From the NCBI GenBank assembly GCA_025454835.1, contig JALONQ010000002.1, positions 231,132-295,131 on the forward strand: 64,000 nucleotides of DNA, in the 5' to 3' direction. A program made the position numbers and the translations under genes. Position 1 is the first letter of the stretch; the number at the start of each line of letters is the position of its first letter. The notes beneath the pieces are model-generated. The model saw only the letters and a program-made list of their open reading frames with translations, had not been told where the DNA came from and did not search any database. This DNA comes from Bacteroidota bacterium. Its GTDB lineage: Bacteria > Bacteroidota > Ignavibacteria > UBA10030. Shown in pieces: positions 34,968 through 43,639 of this stretch.

Positions 34968-36218
34968 TCAGACCTTGAGGATCTTTCTGCGCAACAGCTC
35001 GAGCGTGGCCTGAGCAGTGCGCTCTTTCACCCGACGACGGCCCTCACCGAACGTGAACCTCACGGCGAGCGCTCCGTCGGCGTCGGCGTAGCCGACGTAC
35101 ACCAGCCCGACCGGCTTCGCCTCCGTCGCGCCACCGGGTCCGGCAATGCCCGTTGTCGAGAGGCCGAACGTGGTACCTGCGTTCGCTCGCGCGCCGACCG
35201 CCATCGCGATCGCGACCTCTTCGCTGACTGCCCCGTACCGGTCGATGAGTTCGGCCGGAACGCCAAGGTCACGCACTTTGGCGGCGTTCGAATAGGTGAC
35301 GTACGAACGGTCGACGTATGCGCTCGAACCGGGGACATTCGTCAGACGGTCGGTGATCAGCCCGCCCGTGCACGATTCGGCGACGGCCAGCGTCCAGCCG
35401 CGTTCCTTCAGCAGGCGGCCCAGCACTTCTTCGAGGTCTTCTTCGTCCACGCCGTAGATGTAGGCCGAAGCCTTCGCCCGGATGCGCGCTTCAGCCGCGG
35501 CAATGCTTGACTCCGCCGTTGCCGCGTCGGGTGCGACCGACGTCAGCCGCAGGCGCACACCGGCGGGGCTGGGAAGGAACGCCAGCGTCACCCGCTCGGC
35601 CGGCGGGATGATCTCGTCGATCGCGCCGAGTTGCTTGGCCAGCAATGACTCGGCGATGCCGGTCGTCTTGATGGTCCGGTGGCGCACCACCTGTCCCGGA
35701 AATCGCCGCATAAGGAATGGCACGACCGTCTCGCGCATCATGGCCTGCATCTCGTAAGGCACCCCGGGCATCACGGCCATGACGCAGCCGTTCCGTTCGA
35801 ACAGGTAGCCGGGTGCCGTGCCGAGCAGATTCGGTACGACCGTGCATCCTTCCGGGACCATCGCCTGGTCTCGATTGACACGGATCAATGGCTGGCCGCG
35901 CCCGGCGAACAGCCGTTCGATATTCTCGAGCGACGGCTGGTCGAAGGTCAATGTGACGCCGAAAGTCTCGCAGACGGCGCTGCGAGTCACGTCATCGTGC
36001 GTCGGCCCAAGTCCGCCGGTCACGATGACCACGTCTCGTCGTTCGAGCGCCGCGCGGAACGTCGCGATCATCTCCGGCAGCCGGTCGCCCACCGTGGCCA
36101 TCGCGGAGACGACGATGCCGCATTCGTTGAGCCGTTGGGCGATGAAGGCCTGGTTCGTGTTGATGACCTGTCCGATGAGCAGCTCATCGCCGACCGTGAT
36201 GATCTCTGCCGTCGCCAT
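34968..36218 (-). CDS. cinA: CinA family protein: MoaB/Mog-like domain plus nicotinamide-nucleotide amidase
   Basis: Competence/damage-inducible CinA. The N-terminal half (about 1-170) is the molybdopterin-binding-like, ADP-ribose pyrophosphatase-type domain: EIITVGDELLIGQVINTNQ, GGLGPTHDD. The C-terminal half (about 255-416) is the PncC NMN deamidase, with the nucleophile region ESCTGGLI and GIAGPGG. The start at 36218 gives 416 residues and overlaps the pgpA stop by 1 nt (TGATG); the longer open frame to 36428 is a shadow of pgpA. It salvages NMN and is linked here to recA. Confidence 0.93.
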   Translation of the reverse strand: MATAEIITVGDELLIGQVINTNQAFIAQRLNECGIVVSAMATVGDRLPEMIATFRAALERRDVVIVTGGLGPTHDDVTRSAVCETFGVTLTFDQPSLENIERLFAGRGQPLIRVNRDQAMVPEGCTVVPNLLGTAPGYLFERNGCVMAVMPGVPYEMQAMMRETVVPFLMRRFPGQVVRHRTIKTTGIAESLLAKQLGAIDEIIPPAERVTLAFLPSPAGVRLRLTSVAPDAATAESSIAAAEARIRAKASAYIYGVDEEDLEEVLGRLLKERGWTLAVAESCTGGLITDRLTNVPGSSAYVDRSYVTYSNAAKVRDLGVPAELIDRYGAVSEEVAIAMAVGARANAGTTFGLSTTGIAGPGGATEAKPVGLVYVGYADADGALAVRFTFGEGRRRVKERTAQATLELLRRKILKV

Positions 36219-36706
36219 CAGCCGAAGACCCCGATTCGGACGGCGGCCTGCAGAACGAGATTGGCGTAGATGCCCGCGACCACGTCGTCGAGCATGATCG
36301 GCCATCCGCCACGGCGTCGGTCGAACGCCCGTGCGGGATACGGTTTGATGATGTCGAAGATCCTGAACAAGAAGAAGCCTGCAACGAGGAGGGGCAAGGA
36401 GAAAGGGAGGAAGAGGACCGTGATCCACTGACCCACGACTTCATCCACGGTCACTTCGGCCGGATCGGGACCATAGTAGTCCTCCATCTTCCCAGCCACG
36501 CGTGCGCCCAGGATGAGCAAGACGACGATCATCGGGAGCAGGGCGGATGTCTGGGCGACGCCGGGGATCAAGCACCATGCGACGGCCAGCGCGCTCCCGA
36601 ACGTGCCGGAAGCGATCGGGGCGTAACCGGTGCCGAGCCCCGACCCGATGGCCAGGACGAGCCGCGATGGCCGAGAGGGAGGCAACGTGGTGGTTGGCTC
36701 AGCCAT
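36218..36706 (-). CDS. pgpA: Phosphatidylglycerophosphatase A
   Basis: Membrane phosphatase converting phosphatidylglycerophosphate to phosphatidylglycerol. The 162-residue protein has the PgpA signature GLGTGYAPIASGTFGSALAV near 20-39, YYGPDPAEVTVDEVVGQW and FRIFDIIKPYPARAF, plus three to four hydrophobic segments. It overlaps pgsA, the preceding step of the pathway, by 8 nt, so the two steps are genetically and functionally coupled. Confidence 0.93.
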   Translation of the reverse strand: MAEPTTTLPPSRPSRLVLAIGSGLGTGYAPIASGTFGSALAVAWCLIPGVAQTSALLPMIVVLLILGARVAGKMEDYYGPDPAEVTVDEVVGQWITVLFLPFSLPLLVAGFFLFRIFDIIKPYPARAFDRRRGGWPIMLDDVVAGIYANLVLQAAVRIGVFG

Positions 36707-37298
36707 GGTTCTGCTGAAAGACGGTTCGGTTTGAGAAGAGATACAGGATGCCGGTCACGAGCGTGAAAAGGGCCGTCGCGATCATGAGCGTGTCCACGAT
36801 CGAGCGGTCCATGAGCGCAACAGCCCATGGCTGGAGCGCATGGCCGTCGGGGAGCGACGTCGCTGCGACATGGACGAGCAAGATATAGTGAATGACGACG
36901 AACTGCGTGAAGGTCTTCGTTTTGGCCATCTTCGACGTGTTGAAGGTTCGACCCTTGTACTCCATGTACGATCGAAGCGTCGTAATCAAGACGTCGCGCA
37001 CAACAATGACCCAGACGGTCCAGGCCGGAACGAGGTCCAGGATGACGTAGCAGAAGAGCGCAGAGGAGATCAGCACCTTGTCGGCGAACGGGTCGAGCGT
37101 ACTCCCCCAGCGGGTGATGAAGCCCCAGCGTCGGGCGACATAGCCGTCGTACCAGTCGGTCAGCATCGCCACCACGAATGTGGGGACGGACCACCACCGA
37201 TGCACTGGATCGTCGGACAACAGGAGTCCGACGAAGACAGGGCTCAGGAGGATCCGCAGAAGCGTAAGCTGGTTGGGGGGAGTGATGAACCGCTGCAT
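36699..37298 (-). CDS. pgsA: CDP-diacylglycerol--glycerol-3-phosphate 3-phosphatidyltransferase
   Basis: Integral membrane CDP-alcohol phosphatidyltransferase making phosphatidylglycerophosphate. The 199-residue protein begins ITPPNQLTLLRI. It carries the CDP-OH-P motif with D48, D51, G52, A55, R56, G65, D69 and D73. Hydrophobic segments flank it. It is the first gene of the eight-gene minus-strand run, starting shortly after the rpmB terminator with little room for a separate promoter. Confidence 0.93.
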   Translation of the reverse strand: MQRFITPPNQLTLLRILLSPVFVGLLLSDDPVHRWWSVPTFVVAMLTDWYDGYVARRWGFITRWGSTLDPFADKVLISSALFCYVILDLVPAWTVWVIVVRDVLITTLRSYMEYKGRTFNTSKMAKTKTFTQFVVIHYILLVHVAATSLPDGHALQPWAVALMDRSIVDTLMIATALFTLVTGILYLFSNRTVFQQNHG

Positions 37299-37321
37299 GG
37301 CGATCGTGCGGTGAAGATACG

Positions 37322-37345
37322 AAAAATCCCGCGCGTCGGCGGGAT
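37322..37345 (-). terminator. Intrinsic terminator after rpmB
   Basis: A 7-bp stem (37339-37345 with 37326-37332), a 6-nt loop and a following T-run on the minus strand (37326-37322). It lies 31 nt beyond the rpmB stop. Confidence 0.8.
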
Positions 37346-37376
37346 CCTTCGGGACAGGCAGAAGCCGTATGGCTCG

Positions 37377-37568
37377 TTACGCCGGCTTCTTGACGCGGCC
37401 AGACTTGATGCAATTCGTGCAGACCTGCAGGCGCTTGACGCTGCCATCGACGACGGCGCGGACGCGCTGCAAGTTCGGTAGGAAGCGGCGGGGAGACCGA
37501 TTGTGCGCGTGGCTGACATTGTTGCCCGCCATCGGACGCTTGCCGCAGATATCACACACCCGTGCCAT
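37377..37568 (-). CDS. rpmB: 50S ribosomal protein L28
   Basis: Small large-subunit protein, 63 residues. It begins [23 protein letters not shown] and ends with [11 protein letters not shown]. The two CxxC pairs (C5/C8 and C51/C54) indicate the zinc-binding form. AGAGGAAC precedes the ATG. A promoter candidate lies just upstream, divergent from tsaD, and a terminator just downstream, so it appears monocistronic. Confidence 0.95.
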   Translation of the reverse strand: MARVCDICGKRPMAGNNVSHAHNRSPRRFLPNLQRVRAVVDGSVKRLQVCTNCIKSGRVKKPA

Positions 37569-37605
37569 GACTGTTCCTCTGTTAGAATTCCAACATAAGT
37601 CCTAA

Positions 37606-37634
37606 AGAATAAGGAACAAATGCGAGAAAGACAA
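37606..37634 (-). promoter_or_regulatory. Promoter candidate for rpmB
   Basis: On the minus strand, TTGTCT (37634-37629) and TATTCT (37611-37606) are spaced by 17 nt, leaving a leader of about 30 nt. Confidence 0.55.
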
Positions 37635-37669
37635 GTTGAGAATTCCTTGCTCCACGAAGTGCGGCGCGG

Positions 37670-37698
37670 TTGATGAGTCCGGCTTTTTTGGGTATGTT
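37670..37698 (+). promoter_or_regulatory. Promoter candidate for tsaD
   Basis: TTGATG at 37670-37675 and TATGTT at 37693-37698 are spaced by 17 nt. It is divergent from the rpmB promoter, the two -35 elements being 35 nt apart. Confidence 0.55.
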
Positions 37699-37730
37699 CA
37701 ACGTCAAATGGATCATGTGAGCATCTCCGA

Positions 37731-38744
37731 ATGACCGTCCTGGGCATCGAAACTTCGTGTGATGAGACGTCGGCCGCGATCGTCGAGGACGGCGTCGTCC
37801 GGTCCAATGTGGTCGCCGCTCAAGTGGACCACGCCCGCTTCGGCGGCGTCGTGCCCGAACTGGCATCTCGAGCCCACCTCCGCCTGATCGTGCCGGTGGT
37901 GGAAGAGGCGGCGAGCCGCGCAGGGACGACGCTGCGGGCATTGGACGGCGTGGCAGCCGTCTCCGGGCCGGGACTGATTGGATCCTTGCTGGTCGGCCTC
38001 AGCTTTGGCAAGGCGCTGGCGTTCGCGTTGGGGAAGCCCTTCGTCGGCGTGAACCATATGGAGGCGCATGTTCTTTCCAATCTGCTCGAAGAGCAGAAGC
38101 CGTCCTATCCCTTCGTCAACCTGACCGTCTCGGGAGGTCACACGCAGTTGATCCTCGTGCGCGCTCCGTTCGACTACGAAGTCCTCGGGGAGACGATCGA
38201 CGATGCGGCCGGTGAGGCGTTCGACAAGGTTGCGAAGATGCTGGGGCTTGAATACCCCGGCGGGCCTGCTGTCGATCGCCGGGCAAGAGAAGGCGACCCT
38301 GCGGCCGTCAGGTTCCCTCGGTCGTCGTTCGATCCCGACGGCTATCAGTTCAGCTTCAGCGGACTCAAGACGTCGGTGCTGTACTACCTGCGGGATGCTC
38401 GAAACGAGCGCGACCAGATGCCGGCCCGTTTCGTGAATGACGTCTGCGCGAGTTTCCAGGCGGCGGTCGTGGATGTGTTGCTCAAGAAGTTCTTCCGCGC
38501 CGCGGAAATCTTCGGCGTCCACGACGTGGCCATCGCCGGCGGTGTTTCGGCCAACAGCAGCCTTCGGTCGCGGGCGGCGGCCGAGGCGGAACGTCGCGGT
38601 CTGCGTCTATTCATCCCCCGCATGGAGTACTGCACCGACAACGGCGCCATGGTGGCCATGACGGGATACCTGCGGTTGCGAGACGGCGCGCGATCGTCCT
38701 TTGAGCTTTCTGCGGAACCCAATCTTTCGATCTCACGTCCATGA
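37731..38744 (+). CDS. tsaD: tRNA N6-adenosine threonylcarbamoyltransferase
   Basis: Transfers the threonylcarbamoyl group to A37 of ANN-decoding tRNAs, with TsaB and TsaE. The 337-residue protein has TVLGIETSCDETSAAIV at the N-terminus, the metal-binding HMEAH near 107-111, SGGHTQLILV, DDAAGEAFDKVAKMLGL and the C-terminal FIPRMEYCTDNGAMVA. It overlaps trpA by 4 nt and heads a tsaD-trpA-aroQ run. Confidence 0.97.
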   Translation: MTVLGIETSCDETSAAIVEDGVVRSNVVAAQVDHARFGGVVPELASRAHLRLIVPVVEEAASRAGTTLRALDGVAAVSGPGLIGSLLVGLSFGKALAFALGKPFVGVNHMEAHVLSNLLEEQKPSYPFVNLTVSGGHTQLILVRAPFDYEVLGETIDDAAGEAFDKVAKMLGLEYPGGPAVDRRAREGDPAAVRFPRSSFDPDGYQFSFSGLKTSVLYYLRDARNERDQMPARFVNDVCASFQAAVVDVLLKKFFRAAEIFGVHDVAIAGGVSANSSLRSRAAAEAERRGLRLFIPRMEYCTDNGAMVAMTGYLRLRDGARSSFELSAEPNLSISRP

Positions 38745-39553
38745 GCGAACGGCTGAAGAAGCGCTGGCAGATGCTCGCCGATGACGGTCGCAAGGCCCTC
38801 ATTCCGTACATCACGCCAGAATATCCCGTCCGCGACGTCACCGTGCCTCTCCTCCGCGGCCTCGACGATGCGGGAGCTGACCTCATCGAGGTCGGTCTCC
38901 CGTACTCCGACCCGCTCGCCGACGGTCCGACGATCCAGCTGTCCTCAGATGTCGCGCTCAAGAACGGCGCGACGCTCTCCCGCATCCTGGAGGCCGTGCG
39001 TGCTTTTCGCACCGACCGTGAGACTCCGGTGGTCCTGATGGGCTACGTCAATCCGATCCTGCGGATGGGCGTAGATGTCTTCGTGCGCCAGGCCGTCTCG
39101 GCGGGAGTGGATGGCGTCATCGTTCCGGACCTTCCGCCCGAGGAGGCGGCGGATCTCCTCGAGTCGGCACGCCGCCATCAGCTGGCCGTGGTCTTCTTGG
39201 TGGCTCCCACGACGACCGACGAGCGGCTTCGCCACGTTGACGCCATGACGAGGGACTTTCTGTATTGCGTGTCGGTGACCGGTGTGACGGGGGCCCGCTC
39301 GACGTTGGGCCTTCAAGATGGACTCGAAGCGTTCTTGCAGCGCGTCCGGGCGAATGTTCGCAACCGCTTCGTGGTCGGCTTTGGCATCTCAACGGCCGAT
39401 CAGGTGGCGGCCGTGTGGAAGCACGCCGATGGCGCCGTGGTCGGTTCTGCGCTCATCCGGTCGATGGCTTCGGCGACTGGCCCGCAAGAGGCCGTTGCCA
39501 ACGCCGTGGCCTTCTTCCGTGGCCTTAGACCCAGGGAGGCATCGCATGAGTGA
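38741..39553 (+). CDS. trpA: Tryptophan synthase alpha subunit
   Basis: Cleaves indole-3-glycerol phosphate to indole and glyceraldehyde-3-phosphate; the indole passes to TrpB. The 270-residue TIM barrel has LIPYITPEYP, the catalytic Glu in DLIEVGLPYSDPLADGPTIQ, DGVIVPDLPPEEA and the phosphate loop CVSVTGVTGAR. It overlaps tsaD (4 nt) and aroQ (8 nt). No trpB is in the window, although trpB-trpA is the usual pair. Confidence 0.96.
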   Translation: MSERLKKRWQMLADDGRKALIPYITPEYPVRDVTVPLLRGLDDAGADLIEVGLPYSDPLADGPTIQLSSDVALKNGATLSRILEAVRAFRTDRETPVVLMGYVNPILRMGVDVFVRQAVSAGVDGVIVPDLPPEEAADLLESARRHQLAVVFLVAPTTTDERLRHVDAMTRDFLYCVSVTGVTGARSTLGLQDGLEAFLQRVRANVRNRFVVGFGISTADQVAAVWKHADGAVVGSALIRSMASATGPQEAVANAVAFFRGLRPREASHE

Positions 39554-39821
39554 CGTGAAGGCGTTGCGCGAACGGATCGACGCGATCGACCGTTCCGTCG
39601 TCGCGCTGTTGAACGAACGGGTGGAATTGGCGATCGAGATCGGCCGGCAAAAGCTGGCCGCAGGCAGCCCGCTCTACGATCCAGCGCGCGAGGATGAGAT
39701 CATGCGGCATGTCATGAGCGTCGCTGCAGGGCCGTTGCCGCCCGCCGCGGTGCGCCGCGTGTTCGAGAGGATCATCGACGAGACCCGTTCCGTCGAACGA
39801 ACGGCGACGGAGCCTCGATAG
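39546..39821 (+). CDS. aroQ: Chorismate mutase (AroQ type)
   Basis: Small all-helical mutase converting chorismate to prephenate for Phe and Tyr synthesis. The start at 39546 lies inside the end of trpA and gives 91 residues: MSDVKALRERIDAIDRSVVALLNERVELA, IGRQKLAAGSPLYDPAREDEI and the conserved C-terminal helix FERIIDETRSVE. Unlike the E. coli enzymes it is not fused to a dehydratase or dehydrogenase. The overlap with trpA puts two chorismate-linked steps in one transcript. Confidence 0.88.
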   Translation: MSDVKALRERIDAIDRSVVALLNERVELAIEIGRQKLAAGSPLYDPAREDEIMRHVMSVAAGPLPPAAVRRVFERIIDETRSVERTATEPR

Positions 39822-39908
39822 TCCGACTGGACCGAACCTCTCTCCGCGTGCGGTGGAGTTCCTGCCGCCTGATCACACACTTGAGTTCCGTCTTCGGATA
39901 GCGTTCAC

Positions 39909-40934
39909 ATGAAAGACCTGAAACGCCCGCTGGCCATGGCTGGCGCCGTCATCCTCGTGATCGCGGCGCTCGTCACGGCGTATGTCTTCTGGTGGCCCAA
40001 TCCCTCCTTCGACGAGAGCGGCACCGTCGTGACGATCCCTCGCGGCTCAAGTTTCCGTCAGGCGCTCGATTCGCTCGAAGCCGCCGGGGCGATCCGGAGC
40101 CGGTGGGCTTTCACAGCGGCCGCACGGTTCCTGGGCGCCGACCGCAAGGTACATGTGGGTCGGTACCGCTTCGAGCCAGGGATGTCGAACACGGAGATCC
40201 TCGAAGACCTCAGCTCGGGCGCCTCCCGCATGCTCCTGGCCGTCACGATCCCCGAGGGATGGCGCATGGGTTCGATCGCCCGTCGGTTCTCCCGGGTCCT
40301 GGGGACGGACTCGGCGGCCTTCGTCAGCCTCTGCCGCGACCAGGCCTTCGTCCGCAAGCTTGGCATCGACGCTCCGCATCTGGAGGGCTATCTGCTCCCC
40401 GAGACGTACGAGTTCTACTGGCAGACCGATGAAGCCGACATCGTGCGGGCGATGGTCGGGTCCTTCAAGGCTTTCTATGGTGACAGCCTTGTGCGACGAC
40501 AGCAAGAACTGAAGCTCACGCTGAACCAGGTGTTGAGCCTCGCGGCCATCGTCGAAGGGGAGTCGAGCATCGACGTCGAGCGGCCCATCATCGCCGGGGT
40601 CTATTGGAACCGACTCCGGAAGCGGATGCGACTCGAAGCGGATCCTACCATTCAGTACATCCTGCCAGACGGGCCCCGCCGGCTTCTGTACGAGGACCTG
40701 CGCCTCGACTCCCCCTACAACACGTACCGCACCTACGGACTTCCTCCGGGGCCGATCAACAGTCCTGGGCGTGCCGCGATCGTCGCCACGCTGTACCCGG
40801 CCAAGCACGACTACATCTTCTTCGTCGCCACGGGCAACGGCGGCCATCGGTTCACGACGAACTACCAGGACCATCTTCGCGCCGTACGGTCGTTCCGACA
40901 AGTACGCCGACAACAACAAGCATCAGCCTCGTGA
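39909..40934 (+). CDS. mltG: Endolytic murein transglycosylase MltG
   Basis: Inner-membrane lytic transglycosylase that cleaves nascent glycan strands. The 341-residue protein has one N-terminal transmembrane helix (about 8-30), a LysM-like segment (VVTIPRGSSFRQALDSLEAAG) and the YceG catalytic domain. The catalytic Glu is in AAIVEGESS near 218, followed by VYWNRLRKRMRLEADPTIQY and the C-terminal YPAKHDYIFFVATGNGGHRFT. A lipoprotein gene starts immediately after it. Confidence 0.94.
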   Translation: MKDLKRPLAMAGAVILVIAALVTAYVFWWPNPSFDESGTVVTIPRGSSFRQALDSLEAAGAIRSRWAFTAAARFLGADRKVHVGRYRFEPGMSNTEILEDLSSGASRMLLAVTIPEGWRMGSIARRFSRVLGTDSAAFVSLCRDQAFVRKLGIDAPHLEGYLLPETYEFYWQTDEADIVRAMVGSFKAFYGDSLVRRQQELKLTLNQVLSLAAIVEGESSIDVERPIIAGVYWNRLRKRMRLEADPTIQYILPDGPRRLLYEDLRLDSPYNTYRTYGLPPGPINSPGRAAIVATLYPAKHDYIFFVATGNGGHRFTTNYQDHLRAVRSFRQVRRQQQASAS

Positions 40935-40939
40935 TCGTC

Positions 40940-42670
40940 ATGCGCTCCTGGTCCGATCTCATTCGCCTTGTTGCCGGCGCGGTGTGCACCCTCTGGCTCA
41001 CCGGGTGCGCCAACCAGATCCCGCCGGCCGGCGGCCCCATGGATGCCGAAGGCCCGCAGATCGTGGCGACATGGCCGGCCCCGTTCACGGTCAACTTCGA
41101 CGGCGAACGGGTGGAGTTCTCCTTCGATGAGTATGTCGACCAGCGATCGTTCGAAGAGTCGGTCTTCATCTCGCCCGCCGTCGATGAATACGAGTTCTCC
41201 TGGTCCGGTCGCGTCGTCGAACTCGTCTTCCTCGAGCCGCTGCGCGATTCCACGACGTACGTCATCACCGTCGGTACCGACGTTGTCGACCTTGAACCGT
41301 CGCGTCGGAACCGCCTGCGCGACGCCTTTACGATGGCCATCTCCACGGGGCCGACGATCGACCGCGGACTGCTCGCCGGTCGCGTGTACCAGCGCACGCC
41401 TTCGGACGAGATCTCAGGTGTCACGGTGCTGGCGTATCATCTCGGCGGCGTGCGGCCTGACACGCTGAGCCCGCTGACGACGCTCCCCACGTACGCCACA
41501 CAGACGGGCGGAGACGGTACGTGGCGGTTGCCCCATGTTCGGCTGGGCACGTACCGGCTGCTCGCCATCCGCGACGAGTTTCGCAACCTCCTCTACGACC
41601 GCGAGATCGATGAGTATGCTGTTCCTGTGGCCGACATCCGATTGACGTCGAGCGATACGGCACGGACGGACATGGTGATGCACCTGGGGAGAGAAGACAC
41701 GACGGGTCCCCGGCTCGTCAACGTCGAGCCGAAGGACCGGAACCATCTTGAGCTCACGTTCTCGGAGGAGGTGGATTCGTCCGCCGATCGGACCCTGCAG
41801 GTCTCGATCACTGACACGCTCGACGGCCGGTCTGTTCCGGTCTTCGTCGTCGTTCCGGGCCTGGGCGACTTCAAGAAGGCGACGATCCTCTGCGACTACC
41901 TGACGACCGATCGGACGTATGTCGTCCGGGCTGTCCGCGTCTTTGATCTGAGGGGGAACCCAGGCATCGCGGGAGCCGTCGCCCGCATATTCACGGGGCC
42001 TGCTGCGCTCGACACGCTCGCTCCGCAGATCGTCTCGGTCACGCCACGCGACAGCACGCGTGACCTCGATCCGCAGCTCTCGATCGATCTCACGTTCTCC
42101 CAACCGATCCTCACGGAGACTGCTTCGGCCCTCTCCGCGTCGTTTGCGGGGCCCGGGGGAGTCGTCGTACCTGCCGCCGTTTCGTGGCCATTGCCGACGT
42201 TGGCTCGCGTCATGCCTCCCGAGCCGCTCGACCGAGAGCAGTGGTATGTCGTCTCGATCGCGGTGAAAGGCCTTCGGGATTGGAAAACAGCCCGTCTCGC
42301 CGACACGGTCGTGACGCTCCGGTTCGCCACGCGCGATCCCGAAAACGACGGGAGCATCGAAGGGATGGTCGTGGATGAGAGTGACTCCGACACCAGCGGA
42401 CCGGTCATCGTTCTCGCTCGTGAGGTCAAGATCCGCCAGCCGAAGATCGTTACGTCTATCGCCTCGCAGACGGGTGCCTTCCGCCTCGAGGGCTTGTCCG
42501 CGGGTCGATTCTTGGTCCACGCGTTCCGTGACAGGAATGCGAACGCAAGGCTCGACCCGGGGCGACCGTATCCCCTGGAGCCCTCCGAGCGTCGGTCGCT
42601 CACTTCCGACACGCTCCGAGTTCGGCCTCGCTGGCCGCTCGAAGGACTTCGCATTCGAATCCCGCGCTGA
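40940..42670 (+). CDS. Lipoprotein with N-terminal SbsA-type Ig-like domain
   Basis: A 576-residue predicted lipoprotein. The signal peptide ends in the lipobox LTGC with C23 as acylation site, followed by ANQIPPAGGPMDAEGP, typical of a conserved Bacteroidota lipoprotein family. The first domain (about 35-130) resembles a bacterial Ig-like Big_5 fold; several beta-rich repeats follow (SEEVDSS.., TFSQPILTE..), and a prealbumin-like segment near the C-terminus reads FRLEGLSAGRFLVHAFRDRNANARLD. GTG 40931, overlapping the mltG stop as GTGA, is an alternative start. Probably an envelope structural protein. Confidence 0.8.
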   Translation: MRSWSDLIRLVAGAVCTLWLTGCANQIPPAGGPMDAEGPQIVATWPAPFTVNFDGERVEFSFDEYVDQRSFEESVFISPAVDEYEFSWSGRVVELVFLEPLRDSTTYVITVGTDVVDLEPSRRNRLRDAFTMAISTGPTIDRGLLAGRVYQRTPSDEISGVTVLAYHLGGVRPDTLSPLTTLPTYATQTGGDGTWRLPHVRLGTYRLLAIRDEFRNLLYDREIDEYAVPVADIRLTSSDTARTDMVMHLGREDTTGPRLVNVEPKDRNHLELTFSEEVDSSADRTLQVSITDTLDGRSVPVFVVVPGLGDFKKATILCDYLTTDRTYVVRAVRVFDLRGNPGIAGAVARIFTGPAALDTLAPQIVSVTPRDSTRDLDPQLSIDLTFSQPILTETASALSASFAGPGGVVVPAAVSWPLPTLARVMPPEPLDREQWYVVSIAVKGLRDWKTARLADTVVTLRFATRDPENDGSIEGMVVDESDSDTSGPVIVLAREVKIRQPKIVTSIASQTGAFRLEGLSAGRFLVHAFRDRNANARLDPGRPYPLEPSERRSLTSDTLRVRPRWPLEGLRIRIPR

Positions 42671-42700
42671 CGACGCGTTGTCTCAGAAGCCCCGCTCTTG

Positions 42701-42729
42701 TGGATTTTCAGGCGTTTTTTCTCTAGAAT
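42701..42729 (+). promoter_or_regulatory. Promoter candidate for nuoA-F
   Basis: TGGATT at 42701-42706 and TAGAAT at 42724-42729 are spaced by 17 nt, with transcription beginning about 20 nt before the nuoA ATG. Confidence 0.5.
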
Positions 42730-42756
42730 ATTCAAGATGTCATCGACCTGAAGCCT

Positions 42757-43113
42757 ATGCTGGAATCCTACATCCCCATCTTCATGATGCTCGCCCTTGG
42801 CGTCGCGTTCGCGGTGGCCATGGGCAAGATCAATGAGATCGTTGGGCCGAAGCGACCCTCCGAGGAGAAGCTCTCGACCTACGAAAGCGGCATGGAGCCG
42901 GTGCGGACCGCTCGTGAGCGGTTCTCTGTGAAATTCTATATGGTGGCCATGCTCTTTATTATATTCGACATCGAGGTGGTTTTCCTGTATCCCTGGGCGG
43001 TCTCGTTCCGTTCACTGGGAATCCAGGGCTTCGTCACGATGTTGATCTTCTTGAGTATCCTCCTCATTGGATACTACTATGTTTGGAGAAAAGGAGCGTT
43101 GGAATGGGATTAG
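42757..43113 (+). CDS. nuoA: NADH-quinone oxidoreductase subunit A
   Basis: Small membrane subunit of respiratory complex I, 118 residues with three transmembrane helices. Typical stretches are [45 protein letters not shown] and the tail [13 protein letters not shown]. It overlaps the nuoB start by 10 nt and opens a nuoABCDEF run. Confidence 0.96.
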   Translation: MLESYIPIFMMLALGVAFAVAMGKINEIVGPKRPSEEKLSTYESGMEPVRTARERFSVKFYMVAMLFIIFDIEVVFLYPWAVSFRSLGIQGFVTMLIFLSILLIGYYYVWRKGALEWD

Positions 43114-43637
43114 AGAAGGCGATGGGGGAGAGCTTCCTCCTGACAAAACTCGAAGACGCCATCAATTGGTGCCGCAAGAACTCGCTGTTTCCGATGCCGA
43201 TGGGCATCTCCTGCTGCGCGATCGAGATGATGGCCTTTGCCGGCCCCCGGTTCGATTCGGCCCGGTTCGGTTCGGAGGCGTTCCGCTTCTCGCCGCGGCA
43301 GGCGGACCTGATGATCGTGGCAGGCACGACCACGTACAAGATGGCGCAGGTCGTCCGGAAGATCTACGACCAGATGCCCGAGCCTAAGTGGGTCATCGCG
43401 ATGGGGGCCTGCACCTCGTCGGGAGGCATGTATCGTACCTACAACGTCGTCCAGGGCATCGATCAGTTCCTGCCCGTGGACGTCTACGTGGCCGGCTGCC
43501 CGCCGCGACCCGACAATCTCTTGAATGCTCTCATGCTGGTCCAACAGAAGGTCCAGCGCGGCGAGAGCCGCGGTACGTCGCCGGCGTTCGTCGGCGAGCC
43601 GCCGATCCGACATCGCATCGCTGGAAAGGTTGCGTGA
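43104..43637 (+). CDS. nuoB: NADH-quinone oxidoreductase subunit B
   Basis: Peripheral subunit that binds the terminal [4Fe-4S] cluster N2. The start at 43104 (177 residues) is preferred over 43083 because AAGGAG lies at 43091-43096. Cluster ligands are visible in [20 protein letters not shown] and VAGCPPRPD. The usual proximity to nuoA, C and D is kept. Confidence 0.97.
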   Translation: MGLEKAMGESFLLTKLEDAINWCRKNSLFPMPMGISCCAIEMMAFAGPRFDSARFGSEAFRFSPRQADLMIVAGTTTYKMAQVVRKIYDQMPEPKWVIAMGACTSSGGMYRTYNVVQGIDQFLPVDVYVAGCPPRPDNLLNALMLVQQKVQRGESRGTSPAFVGEPPIRHRIAGKVA

Positions 43638-43639
43638 CC

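Noticed and set aside
34390..34970. LexA/SOS box in front of recA
   Set aside because: No palindrome of known LexA classes seen, and recA starts inside an operon; a lineage-specific box cannot be excluded by eye.
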